A stretch of 64,000 nucleotides of DNA from Herbaspirillum sp. Sphag64 (GTDB lineage Bacteria > Pseudomonadota > Gammaproteobacteria > Burkholderiales > Burkholderiaceae_D). Location: assembly GCF_014192645.1 (NCBI RefSeq), contig NZ_JACHYE010000002.1, forward strand, positions 62,001 through 126,000, given 5' to 3'. Below the pieces are notes generated by a model. It made no database searches and had not been told where the DNA came from. It saw only the letters and a program-made list of their open reading frames with translations. Positions 35,880 to 44,115 of the stretch are shown here, piece after piece. A program made the position numbers and the translations under genes. Numbering within the stretch: position 1 is the first letter of the stretch; each line of letters starts with the position of its first letter.

Positions 35880-36281
35880 CCGTAGCGCCAGTCCTGGCGG
35901 GACATCCCGGATTGTTCTCTTGAACATGACTAGTCGACATGACTCAGTTTTGAGACGAATTATGGCGTTTCCCTCTCTCCGTTCTCTGTTTTTCTCTTGT
36001 ACACTCAGCAACAAAATCAGCCATTCGAGCTGACTCACGAGCTGCCAGTTTGTTTTAACAACTGCCCAGGGACATGCAACCCAATCCCAAACTGAGCCAG
36101 ACCACCTTACTCCTCACTCTTCAGGGGTGGCCGCATCGGCCGGGATGACGCACTGGCGGGCGAATTCCGTAGGTGTCATCCATTGCAATGCGGAGTGAGG
36201 GCGAGCCTCGTTATAGTACTCGCGCAGGGATGGTTCATAATGTCGCTGGGGATTAGTCAAAATCAATAATAAGGGGACGGC
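35880..36281. other. Spacer after tRNA-Lys with insertion remnants
   Basis: Apart from the IS3-type remnant at its right side, no gene is seen. The left part (35880-36110) contains a short CGCCAG/CTGGCG hairpin and no convincing reading frame. AAGGGGA just before 36282 is the ribosome site of the OLD-family gene. Confidence 0.5.
36114..36254 (-). pseudogene. IS3-type transposase C-terminal remnant
   Basis: Minus-strand codons give PSLREYYNEARPHSALQW, MTPTEFARQ and then the stop after AATPEE. This is the end of the integrase core of IS3-family transposases (YYNxxRPHSAL is the region around the last catalytic residue). Only about 45 codons survive; the rest of orfB, orfA and the terminal repeats are not seen. 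It lies between the tRNA-Lys terminator and the OLD-family gene, marking a past insertion. Confidence 0.8.
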
Positions 36282-38096
36282 ATGCAGCTCATTAAGGTCA
36301 AGATAAGAAACTTCCGGTCCATTGAGGATTTATCTTTGAGTTTCGACAGTCTGGCAGTGGTGTGCGGCCCGAATAGTTGCGGCAAATCGAACGTGATGCG
36401 GGCCATTCAGTTTGCATTGCAGGAAACGATTAGTACGTCTGATATCGCCCAAAACATTACTCAATGGAGGACTGGGGCACGCACTTCGATCTCTATTGAG
36501 CTGACGTTTTCGCAGTGTGATCCTATCTTGGCTGCGCTTGCAGAAGCGGATGGAACCTTGAAGTGCGTTTTCAAGTACCTACGTAGTGGAACAACCACAA
36601 GACAAATAGGAACTTCTTCTACCCCACAGGACTTTGCACTCCTAAGGAGTAGATTCCAGATCATGTATGTCCCTCCAATTCGTGATCTCAATGCTGGCGG
36701 CCTTGAACCTTTTAGAAGGTTACTGAAAGAAGCGCTTCTTCGAATAAAAGGTGCGGGGAACGTTAATGGACTACGCACACAAGCTGAAGACTTCTTTAAA
36801 CGCAAAGCCCGTTTGGTGCTATCAAACAGTTCCGTCGGTGTATCCAAATTGCTCAGTGATTCTACGATTGAGCTAGATTTCTCCAGCATGGAAATAGATG
36901 CACTGGCGTCCCAGATATCCCTTAAGGTGAAACGTGCGAATGTCCAAATACCCCTCAGTTCTGTGGGAACCGGGCATCAGAGCACAGTGATCATGGACCT
37001 TTTCAAACAGCTCGGGAGCACCTATGAAGGTAGCCTTTTGTTTATGTTCGAAGAGCCGGACAATCATTTGCATCCATCAACGATTCGTTGTGTAGCCGAC
37101 GATTTCATTGAGTTGAGTCAGCAACATCAAGTACTCCTTAGTACCCATTCACCATATCTTTTGAACCATTTTGAACTGACTAAGTTGAAACGCCTCGGAA
37201 TCAAAAGTAATGCTACGACCTACTTTCCTCTTGATAACCTCTTAGCGAAGTACCCACCGAAGACACTCCATTACATCACCGAAACCTACGGACTGAAATG
37301 TATTGAACCATTGCTATCTAAACTAGTGATCGTGGTCGAAGGTGCCACGGATCGGACAGTCTTACAAACGTTATATGAGTTGCGCCAAGGAATGACAATT
37401 GACGCGGCCGATATTCTCATTATCACGGCAGGCGGAAAAGATCGGGTAGCTCAGTTCTGTGAGATTCTCAATTTGATGAAGGTGGAATGGCGTGCCGTCT
37501 TTGATTGGGACTCGGTGTTCTCAAGCGCGGTCCCACATTTCTTGCCGTTGACCCCCATAGAAAAGCCAGACCTGTTAGCAGCGGCCCAGCTTCTGCTATC
37601 AAAACTTGAAGTTGATAGGAAGCGTGGGAAAGTAGCGGCGAAAGCTGTCCACGCGTTCATTGATGAATTAAATGCAGCAGCACCCTTGATGGCTCAATTC
37701 GATGGTTCAGCAGTCGAAAACCTGATTACTTCATCGGGGGGATTAACTGTTGCGGAACGTACTGCATTGAAGAAAGCGTTGAAACAAGGTGCCGTGAAAA
37801 CCTATCGGACACTTCTACAAAAGGCAAATTGCTGGATTTGGCCTGACGATTTGGAAGCTGAGTTATTAAGAAATGCGAACTCGCAGGATATAGTGGAGGC
37901 GGAGTTAATAGCGCTGGGTGCTATCAACGCTCCTTTTCCAGCTGCGACTCGACAGCGAGCCTTAGATAACAAGTTACACGGAATGGCAAACGAGCCAGAT
38001 CGACTCGCGGCTATCATCACAAAGCTCCAAGAACAAAACGCATTTGCAAGAAGTGGAATGAATGCATGCTTCAAAATGCTGTTTGCCGAAACGTGA
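36282..38096 (+). CDS. OLD-family ATPase with TOPRIM nuclease domain
   Basis: A 604-residue protein of the OLD family (overcoming lysogenisation defect), which couples an ABC/SMC-like ATPase to a metal-dependent TOPRIM nuclease. Walker A is GPNSCGKS (29-36), Walker B is LFMFEEPD (253-260), and the H-loop is STHSP (287-291). The TOPRIM domain has E353 in VVVEGATD and D408-W-D410 in AVFDWDS. No UvrD-like helicase gene adjoins it, so it resembles the stand-alone class 1 type; a role in phage defence is possible. Codon use is more AT-rich than the core genes, and it lies between an IS remnant and an attachment-site scar, suggesting acquisition. Confidence 0.87.
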   Translation: MQLIKVKIRNFRSIEDLSLSFDSLAVVCGPNSCGKSNVMRAIQFALQETISTSDIAQNITQWRTGARTSISIELTFSQCDPILAALAEADGTLKCVFKYLRSGTTTRQIGTSSTPQDFALLRSRFQIMYVPPIRDLNAGGLEPFRRLLKEALLRIKGAGNVNGLRTQAEDFFKRKARLVLSNSSVGVSKLLSDSTIELDFSSMEIDALASQISLKVKRANVQIPLSSVGTGHQSTVIMDLFKQLGSTYEGSLLFMFEEPDNHLHPSTIRCVADDFIELSQQHQVLLSTHSPYLLNHFELTKLKRLGIKSNATTYFPLDNLLAKYPPKTLHYITETYGLKCIEPLLSKLVIVVEGATDRTVLQTLYELRQGMTIDAADILIITAGGKDRVAQFCEILNLMKVEWRAVFDWDSVFSSAVPHFLPLTPIEKPDLLAAAQLLLSKLEVDRKRGKVAAKAVHAFIDELNAAAPLMAQFDGSAVENLITSSGGLTVAERTALKKALKQGAVKTYRTLLQKANCWIWPDDLEAELLRNANSQDIVEAELIALGAINAPFPAATRQRALDNKLHGMANEPDRLAAIITKLQEQNAFARSGMNACFKMLFAET

Positions 38097-38120
38097 GCAA
38101 GAATGAGCCCCCGTCAACGC

Positions 38121-38141
38121 AATCTGGAATCTGGAATCTGG
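38121..38141. repeat. Three tandem copies of AATCTGG
   Basis: Three perfect head-to-tail heptamers, just 25 bp after the OLD-family stop codon. A slippage-prone microsatellite; no function is apparent. Confidence 0.7.
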
Positions 38142-38216
38142 TAGGATCGTACTCCAAGCTGTTACACAACTATGCTCCACAGGGTTCAGTAACCCTAACG
38201 TAACTCATTGATTTTT

Positions 38217-38330
38217 AAAGACCTCGTGGTCCCCGGTTCGATTCCCGCCGGCTCCACCAAAACACGGTAGTACGAAAGACCATCAAAGACCACGTAAGAC
38301 ATTGATACTAAATGTTTTTTCGTGGTCTTT
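38217..38330. repeat. Repeats flanking the attachment scar
   Basis: AAAGACC occurs at 38217, 38275 and 38285, and inverted (GGTCTTT) at 38324. The last two form a 10-bp stem AAAGACCACG/CGTGGTCTTT (38285-38294 with 38321-38330) followed by T residues. The direct copies on both sides of the core resemble arm-type integrase sites; the stem could be a terminator. No integrase gene of the tyrosine type is seen nearby. Confidence 0.5.
38235..38259 (+). other. Attachment-site scar: tmRNA/tRNA 3' end
   Basis: Twenty-five nucleotides match the 3' end of a tmRNA or tRNA: the T-loop GGTTCGATT, then CCCGCCGGCTCC and ACCA. The five bases before the T-loop cannot pair with the CCCGC after it, so the homology stops there and no RNA gene is present. 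Mobile elements that integrate into the 3' end of ssrA or tRNA genes leave exactly such a fragment at their far end. The CGGCTCC acceptor strand fits ssrA of Burkholderiales better than the local tRNA-Lys. The intact target gene is not in the window. Confidence 0.7.
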
Positions 38331-38394
38331 TTTGTTTGTAGGGGTGCTCTTTAATTGTCTCTGACTTAGCACGTATTTAGCACGCAAAAGCTAG

Positions 38395-38544
38395 GGATCC
38401 CCACTTCAAGAACTATTACAACAGCAATTTATGCAAGATGTTCTTGAAGAGAGTAATGCTAAACAGCTATTGGTTGATTGGCTTAAATCGCAATTCAATG
38501 TAAAACTTTCGCTAAAAAACAAAGCAGAACCTAGCGATAAATAA
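38395..38544 (+). pseudogene. Unidentified gene fragment, about 49 codons
   Basis: An open frame after a stop codon reads ELLQQQFMQDVLEESNAKQL, then a Leu/Lys-rich tail ending EPSDK. There is no ribosome site; an ATG occurs only at 38431. It looks like the C-terminal end of a helical protein cut off by recombination at the attachment region. The family is not recognised. The remaining 38260-38629 sequence shows nothing else coding. Confidence 0.35.
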
Positions 38545-38629
38545 TTTAGCTAACTCTAATTTATAACAATAGTCTTTTTGAATACTGGCTCGAGGACTTG
38601 CTCCCTGATTACGAATTGTAAGTGCAAGT

Positions 38630-39241
38630 CTAATCGGCGAGCGAAGCCCTTACTTCAGCGATGAACTCTTCAGCCAGTAATACTTGGTACTGTCCCTGAA
38701 ATTTTATCGCTGCAGTCTTGATCATAGAAATTGGAATTGCCTTTTCTGACCACCACCACGTAGGTGACTTAGCAACAAGTCTTCCAGTATGCAATGACTC
38801 GATTGTTTCAAGCATTTCCTCATCACTGTACACGCCTAATGGGAAATGAGCCGTAACGTCCATTGCTAGGAGCTGAATAGGGTCATATGAGTCAATGACT
38901 CTCTTAACTCTATATTCTCCCCAAAGAGCATCGGGGATGTCGATTTCCAGCCTAACTTCCGTGTGGTCTACACAAAAATAGCCCCCATTGCCATCTGGAT
39001 CCAAAGCGAAGTTGGCCGGTGCATTCTTCAGTAGATATTGAAACTCTTGGTCGCTGACTTTTCTTCCGTCTGGAAGACCATGCCCATCTGGTTGGTCCGA
39101 CGTTGTAAGCGAAACTCCGGATCGTGCGGACAGCTCTTTTTCAAACGCGGGCAGTCTGCCCAATTGAATTTCGCTTGTTCTGACGATTTCTCGTGCACCG
39201 ACAGCAGTTGTAAAATGATAGAAAATCAAAACAGTATGCAA
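38630..39241 (-). CDS. Hypothetical protein with N-terminal YHFT motif
   Basis: A 203-residue soluble protein of unknown family, starting at a TTG codon. The N-terminus IFYHFTTAVGAREIVRTSEI recalls the YHFT-containing first strand and helix of some ADP-ribosyltransferase-like proteins (DarT, KptA), followed by LTTSDQPDGHGLP. The catalytic Arg/Glu pattern of DarT cannot be assigned with confidence. A lone C-terminal half is rich in Trp and acidic residues (SPTWWWSEKAIP). Its own promoter lies just upstream with a very short leader. It is an orphan in the accessory region, with base composition lower in GC than the core. Confidence 0.6.
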   Translation of the reverse strand: MHTVLIFYHFTTAVGAREIVRTSEIQLGRLPAFEKELSARSGVSLTTSDQPDGHGLPDGRKVSDQEFQYLLKNAPANFALDPDGNGGYFCVDHTEVRLEIDIPDALWGEYRVKRVIDSYDPIQLLAMDVTAHFPLGVYSDEEMLETIESLHTGRLVAKSPTWWWSEKAIPISMIKTAAIKFQGQYQVLLAEEFIAEVRASLAD

Positions 39242-39263
39242 AAGCTTGTGTATGTGCGCTTAG

Positions 39264-39293
39264 ATTATAGCAACTGAAAATATTTTCCACCAA
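39264..39293 (-). promoter_or_regulatory. Promoter of the YHFT protein gene
   Basis: On the minus strand TTGGTG (39293-39288) and TATAAT (39269-39264) are 18 bp apart. The expected transcript start is only about 16 nt before the TTG start codon, so the leader is very short and no good Shine-Dalgarno is present. Confidence 0.55.
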
Positions 39294-39379
39294 TACGAAA
39301 ACTTACACTCGAAAAATAGCTGGAATACAACATTGAAATACGGGTGGATTAGTTGAATGGCCAGCGATACACGAAACAA

Positions 39380-39415
39380 AAAAGGACTTGTGCCTTATCG
39401 ATAACAAGTCCTTTT
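39380..39415 (-). terminator. Terminator at the end of the recombinase operon
   Basis: A 12-bp perfect stem, AAAAGGACTTGT/ACAAGTCCTTTT, around a 12-nt loop. On the minus strand the T-run extends (CCTTTTTTTGTTT), ending the operon whose last gene stops at 39511. Confidence 0.8.
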
Positions 39416-39510
39416 AAATATTAGCGCTAGCTACAGAGCTTGAACTATCCCCTAGTGACAAGTCAGACGAGCATGTGTAAAGCCTGCCGCACAGTGAAAT
39501 TGCTCCATTT

Positions 39511-39990
39511 TCAGCCTCGACAGGCCGGCAGTAGTTGGCACTGGGCATGCCAGGAGAACGATATTTTTCGTCGCAAAAGCTGACTACCGTATAAGTGCTC
39601 ATGACCAGCTAAGATAGATTCAATCAGTTCAGGGGCCAACTGTGCCAATCTGGCTATTCTGCTGGCCCTACCCAGATCAAGACCCTCAGCAGCCGCGATC
39701 TCGGTCACCGACTTGACAGCTCCATCATGCAGTAAGCGTTGCCAGTAATGTGAGAGACCTACTGCTCTTAGGATCCGGCTAACATCACTATACTCGTCAA
39801 GATGTCGCGTTCGTTTCACCTTACCTGCCAAATCCTGTGTTGGATCCAACGGCGTAATAACCGCCCTCTTCACCTCTCGTCGCACCAGCATCCATGGCAT
39901 AAATGTCTCAATCTGCACTCCGCCTGCTGGCAGTGGTATCTCATACGCCATAGCTTTACCTGTAATTTTCCCTCGATGCTTAAAACTCAT
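39511..39990 (-). CDS. ParB-HTH-like accessory protein 2 of the recombinase operon
   Basis: A 159-residue protein. After a beta-rich N-terminus (IPLPAGGVQIETFMPWMLVR) it has a helix-turn-helix region VTEIAAAEGLDLGRASRIAR followed by LAQLAPELIESILAGHE. That segment is like the helix-turn-helix of ParB/KorB proteins, in which a second helix ends in a LxPelIexIL pattern. It shares this layout with the preceding gene, so the two are paralogues. Start and preceding stop overlap (ATGA). It is probably a DNA-binding helper of the serine recombinase; no direct evidence for this is visible. Confidence 0.65.
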   Translation of the reverse strand: MSFKHRGKITGKAMAYEIPLPAGGVQIETFMPWMLVRREVKRAVITPLDPTQDLAGKVKRTRHLDEYSDVSRILRAVGLSHYWQRLLHDGAVKSVTEIAAAEGLDLGRASRIARLAQLAPELIESILAGHEHLYGSQLLRRKISFSWHAQCQLLPACRG

Positions 39991-40358
39991 ACATCTTCCT
40001 CAAAGCTGGCAATAAGCTGTCGCTGGACATGCCAGTCGACCTTCAGCCAACACCGCTGAAACCACGTCAACGTCAAGCTCCGTGGCTGTTCCCCTGTCAT
40101 GAATTGCTCAATAATATCGGGAGCAAGTAAAGTCAAACGCAGGAGTTCGCAAACCACGGTGTGGTGCAGATTCTCGGCTCTGGCAATTGCCCGAGCGCTC
40201 GGCATGACGCCTGTATCAAGCAAATACTGCCAATAAAAAGCACGGCCTACGCCGGTTAGCAACGTAGCGTCATGAACACGGTTGTCGGCATTCACGTGTT
40301 TTATGCCTCGACGACGCAACGTCAGTGGCACAAAGCTTGGCATATCCTTGCTAATCAT
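39987..40358 (-). CDS. ParB-HTH-like accessory protein 1 of the recombinase operon
   Basis: A 123-residue protein with FVPLTLRRRGIKHV, a ring-like YWQYLLDTGVMP segment and a helix-turn-helix ARAIARAENLHHTVVCELLR then LTLLAPDIIEQFMTGEQP. It parallels the following gene (FMPWMLVRREVKR, HYWQRLLHDGAVK, LAPELIESILAG), so both come from one ancestral gene. Both overlap their neighbours by 4 nt and form one unit with the recombinase. Confidence 0.65.
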   Translation of the reverse strand: MISKDMPSFVPLTLRRRGIKHVNADNRVHDATLLTGVGRAFYWQYLLDTGVMPSARAIARAENLHHTVVCELLRLTLLAPDIIEQFMTGEQPRSLTLTWFQRCWLKVDWHVQRQLIASFEEDV

Positions 40359-41272
40359 TTATCGACCTCCAGCAGTTCGGCACCGATACTGCCAGAAGAG
40401 AATTCCGCGATCAGTGTATTCCAGCCCAGCTCACGCCATTTCACCTTGATCCCCTGGATCTCTCCAAGATGAACCAGATCAATACGCTCAATCATCAGGT
40501 TCACGATGCGATGGCGCTCTACCTGGAACAATTGATCCCAGACATTGTTGAGTCGGCCCATTGCAAGCACGATCGTCGCCTCATCGACTTGTGCGCCGTT
40601 GCGCTGGATATGGCTCACTACTGCTGCAACCGCTTCTGGGCTTGTAAGAACTGAACGGATCTGGGCAACAACTGCAGCTTCTATCTCTGGCGCAGGAAGA
40701 CGCTGGTGACTCTTACCAGCGGCACCGAACCTCGCCTCCGATTTTGATACGTAGTAGTAATACTTGCGTGTGTTCTTGTCACTGCTCTTGCGCGAGTAGG
40801 TCGAATACATCCGTTCCCCTGAGGGCGTGTATAGCAGGCCGCGCAGTAGCGCATCAGAGCGTGACCGGATTTTGGTTTCTACTGACCGCGCATGGCCATC
40901 GATGGATATTAACGTCTCAACCCGGCTCCATAACTCCGGGTCGATGATGGCCTGATGTACTCCCGGGTACCAGGTACCCTTATGCGGCATTTCACCCAGG
41001 TAGACACGGTTACATAACAGCTTCTGCACATACCTCGTGCTGATACGTCGGCCCGGGCGAACTTGCCCCTCTTGCGTGGTCCAGGCCTTGGTGGTGATCC
41101 CCTCTTCCGTGAGCCTGTTGGCAATCTTGGTCGGCGAACTAACCGTCAGCATGTCCTCAAAGACACGCCTTACCAATGCAGCTTCAGCCTCGTTGACGAC
41201 CAGCAGGCGCTTGGCGACGTCATAGCCTAGAGGTGTCCGCGAAGAATTACGCGATCTCACCGGCACAGCCAC
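40355..41272 (-). pseudogene. Large serine recombinase, catalytic domain missing
   Basis: About 295 residues of the DNA-binding half of a large serine recombinase: TPLGYDVAKRLLVVNEAEAA (start of the 'recombinase' domain), NRLTEEGITTK, RYVQKLLCNRVYLGEMPHKG and a zinc-ribbon-like segment whose cysteines are absent (TPSGERMYSTYSRK). The N-terminal resolvase domain with the catalytic serine is gone. The frame opens with about ten residues (MAVPVRSRNSS) that derive from the other strand of the adjoining tape-measure sequence; the break lies near 41240. It cannot recombine DNA by itself. Its two companion genes downstream remain intact. Confidence 0.8.
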
Positions 41273-42302
41273 CGCAGAGGACAGACGAGATGCTATCGGA
41301 CGCCAATATCAATCACTGATCGAACGCTTGCAGGCAGAGGGAGATACTGAAGGACAAGCCGCCGTATCCCGGCTCATTGATGTCAAAGTGGCGGCAGCAG
41401 ATCTGGCCGCCTACGAGCGTCAGTTCAACGAGACACTCAGCCGCATGCGCGCCAGCGAGGAAGCCATCAACCTGCAGCGGCAATCCGGCTTACTCAGCGA
41501 GTCACAGGCACGGTCACAAATCCTGGCGTTACACCGGGAAACAGGCGTCGCACTCGAGGCATTATTGCCACAACTTGAAGCCAGTGCGGCCGCCATCGGC
41601 CCGCAGGCGCTGACACACGTTCAGGCTTGGAAAAACGAAATTACACAGCTCAGACTGGTCGTGGATCAGGTCGCTGTGGCAATTGACGCTTCGCTTCACG
41701 ACGGACTCACGCAGATGTTCACTGAGTTCGGCAGCGGTGCCAAGTCTGCGCAGGATGCCTTTGCCGGTTTTACCAAGTCCGTGCTTACCTCGATCAATCG
41801 TATCGCCTCCCAAAAACTCGCCGATGCCTTGATCGGGAGCTTATTCGGGGCCGCTCCAGGAGGCACAGGTGTTACTGGCGGTGCTGGTAGCGTGGGTGGA
41901 ATGGGTGCACTGTTCTCATCCTTACTCAAAGGATTCGCCAGTGGCGGGTTGGTGACCGGCCCCGGCACATCGACTAGCGACTCGGTTCCGGCGCGCTTAT
42001 CTGCAGGGGAATACGTTCTCAATGCCGCAGCAGTGAAACGGGTCGGCGTGGCATTTTTGCAGGGCATCAATGGTCTGTCCACAGGCCCTGAGGTGGCCGG
42101 TCCGATACGGAAGTTTGCTGCCGGAGGACTAGTGCCTGCGCCCGCGTCTTCCCCGGCACAGACGACGGGTCAGTCCATGCGTATCGTCAATGTGATTGAT
42201 CCGGCAATGGCTGCCGATTATCTGACCTCATCGGCAGGAGAAAAAACTATTCTCAACATTTTGCAGCGTAACGCCGGTGCCGTCCGGCAGGTACTTGGCT
42301 AA
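41241..42302 (+). pseudogene. Phage tail tape-measure protein, C-terminal fragment
   Basis: About 353 codons remain. The sequence is continuous from LRDLTGTATAEDRRDAIGRQ near the break through long helices (RQFNETLSRMRASEEAIN) to a Gly/Ala-rich C-terminus (FASGGLVTGPGTSTSDSVPA, LSAGEYVLNAAAVKRVG) typical of tape-measure and minor tail proteins. The first in-frame ATG is at 41328. The N-terminal part, several hundred residues in relatives, is lost where the recombinase sequence begins. The tail genes that follow are in the standard order. Confidence 0.82.
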
Positions 42303-42319
42303 ATTGAAGGAGACTCACC

Positions 42320-43168
42320 ATGACAGCTTACATTGATTATGTTGACAACACGATGATGCTGGCGCATTTCAAGATGCTCGAAGCAATCCGGGATGCCTGT
42401 CAGACGGAAGGCTGGACCATCCTGCGCTATGACAGTAACCTCCACGAACTGATTATGATGGCGCCGGGTTTGTCCAGTCGTGAACAAATCTTTTGCGGCA
42501 TCTATTGCTATCAGGACCATGATGCGGATTACTACAATCTGGCGGTAGCCACCATGAAAGGTTATGTCGCTGCCAATGCATTTCTGACCCAGCCGGGAAT
42601 TTCACCGGTACTCGGGGTACCGGCCCATAATCTGCGTATCGACTACTGGCTCGCTGTGAACGGACAGCGCCTGAATGTGGCCATGAAAGTCGGTACACCG
42701 GTCTATGAGTCGTTCGGGATTGGTAAATTTTTTCCGTATGCATCACCCGGCCAATATCCCCAGCCTTTATTCGCGGCAGGTATGCTGAGCACCGTGTCGG
42801 CCACCCGCTACTCGGAAATTACCCACACCATGCCATGGAAAGGTCAACGCAACAATCTTCGCATGCATTTCAACGATGGCAGCTGGAAGACGCCACAGGC
42901 AACGCCGTGGTGCTCACCAACCGACGCATCATGGGTCCTGCCGATATTAGCCCATAACTGCCGACCGACAGAAGATACCTACGCTTTGTACCCGGTCATT
43001 CTGTATGACGCAAAGAATATCTACGGTGTGCTCGATGGGATTTACCACATCACGGGATTTAACAATGTCTCTGAAAATACCCTCGTCATTGATGGCAAAA
43101 ACTATGTAGTCCTGCAAGACGTCAGCCGAACCTCGTTTGGCGACTACTTCGCACTGGAGCTTTCCTGA
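42320..43168 (+). CDS. Phage structural protein, unknown
   Basis: A 282-residue protein following the tape-measure fragment by 17 bp. It begins MTAYIDYVDNTMMLAHFKML and contains DHDADYYNLAVATMKGYVAA and several aromatic-rich segments. No enzymatic motif is visible. The next gene overlaps it at TGATG and resembles it in layout (early helical region, then YHIF/YYNL, then long beta-rich part), so the two may be related. Position suggests a tail or tail-fibre component. Confidence 0.7.
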   Translation: MTAYIDYVDNTMMLAHFKMLEAIRDACQTEGWTILRYDSNLHELIMMAPGLSSREQIFCGIYCYQDHDADYYNLAVATMKGYVAANAFLTQPGISPVLGVPAHNLRIDYWLAVNGQRLNVAMKVGTPVYESFGIGKFFPYASPGQYPQPLFAAGMLSTVSATRYSEITHTMPWKGQRNNLRMHFNDGSWKTPQATPWCSPTDASWVLPILAHNCRPTEDTYALYPVILYDAKNIYGVLDGIYHITGFNNVSENTLVIDGKNYVVLQDVSRTSFGDYFALELS

Positions 43169-44103
43169 TGCCTTATGTCACCGGAATCGCCAATAGCGCC
43201 GCAGATCTGTGTAATGCCGTAGTCAGTCTCGCTACCGATCATGGCTGGCGCTGGGATAACAGCAACCACATACTGTGCAAAGGTGACATCAATGGACAGC
43301 TGACGTCCAGTGACTGCAATCTTCTGGTCCAGTTGGCTATCGGTTATTCGGGCAACACACTGGTCTCTCCCGCTCCTCAAAAAACAGGGATCACTGATCG
43401 CCTCGGTTATGCCGGCAATACACTGCTGAGCTACCCACTGACCTACCATATCTTTGTGCATACCGCGCCTGATGAGATCATTGTCGCGGTGAATTACCAA
43501 CTGATGTGGTGGCAGTGGCTGGCACTGGGTCAGGCGAACAGTTTTGGTGTGCTAGGCAATGCAGTGTGGCAATGGGGCAGCACCACTTCTGATATGAAAA
43601 TCCAGGCTGGTATCGCGCTGAACGTCGATGGCAGTAGCAGCGGCGGTTATTACGGACATACCTCTGGCGCACCGTTTTGGCAGCCCAATGATGGTAGCGG
43701 CGTACCAAATAGTTCAATTTACCTGAACGTCAATGGACACGGCTGGTGGAATAACTCAGTCGGCTACTACAGTGCCAATCCGAACAACGCCCGTGCCTCG
43801 ATTACCGCAGCTCCTCTGCTGATGACACAACCCAATGCCTGGAACGGAGAAGCTGTACTGATACGCCTCCACATCATGGTGGCGCAACCATCTAATTTCT
43901 GGTCACTGGCCGCAGAACTTCCGCATCTCAGGATGCTACGTAACGATTACATCAGTGACGGACAAATCTTGACGATCGGTGCTGAACGCTGGTTTATCGC
44001 CCCGGTATATCGCAAGAATACCGTGAGCCGTAGCACATCAGCCTATAAAGATGCGACGCACTCCGGGACGATCGCCATCGCTGTCCGCTACGACGGCCCC
44101 TGA
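43168..44103 (+). CDS. Phage structural protein, unknown
   Basis: A 311-residue protein, beta-rich with many Trp, Tyr, Gly and Asn (YYGHTSGAPFWQPNDGSG, HGWWNNSVGYYSANPNN). The start overlaps the previous stop (TGATG). The middle resembles the preceding gene product. It is likely a tail-surface protein; no domain is recognised. Confidence 0.7.
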   Translation: MPYVTGIANSAADLCNAVVSLATDHGWRWDNSNHILCKGDINGQLTSSDCNLLVQLAIGYSGNTLVSPAPQKTGITDRLGYAGNTLLSYPLTYHIFVHTAPDEIIVAVNYQLMWWQWLALGQANSFGVLGNAVWQWGSTTSDMKIQAGIALNVDGSSSGGYYGHTSGAPFWQPNDGSGVPNSSIYLNVNGHGWWNNSVGYYSANPNNARASITAAPLLMTQPNAWNGEAVLIRLHIMVAQPSNFWSLAAELPHLRMLRNDYISDGQILTIGAERWFIAPVYRKNTVSRSTSAYKDATHSGTIAIAVRYDGP

Positions 44104-44115
44104 ACATACATTGTC

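Noticed and set aside
35762-38259. tRNA-Lys as the integration target of the element ending at the scar
   Set aside because: The tRNA-Lys 3' end (GCCACTCACGCCCCACCA) differs from the scar sequence (CCCGCCGGCTCCACCA), so they are not a direct-repeat pair.
38150-38262. A complete tmRNA or tRNA gene at the attachment scar
   Set aside because: The five bases before the T-loop do not pair with those after it, and no D-arm, anticodon arm or tmRNA tag frame precedes it.
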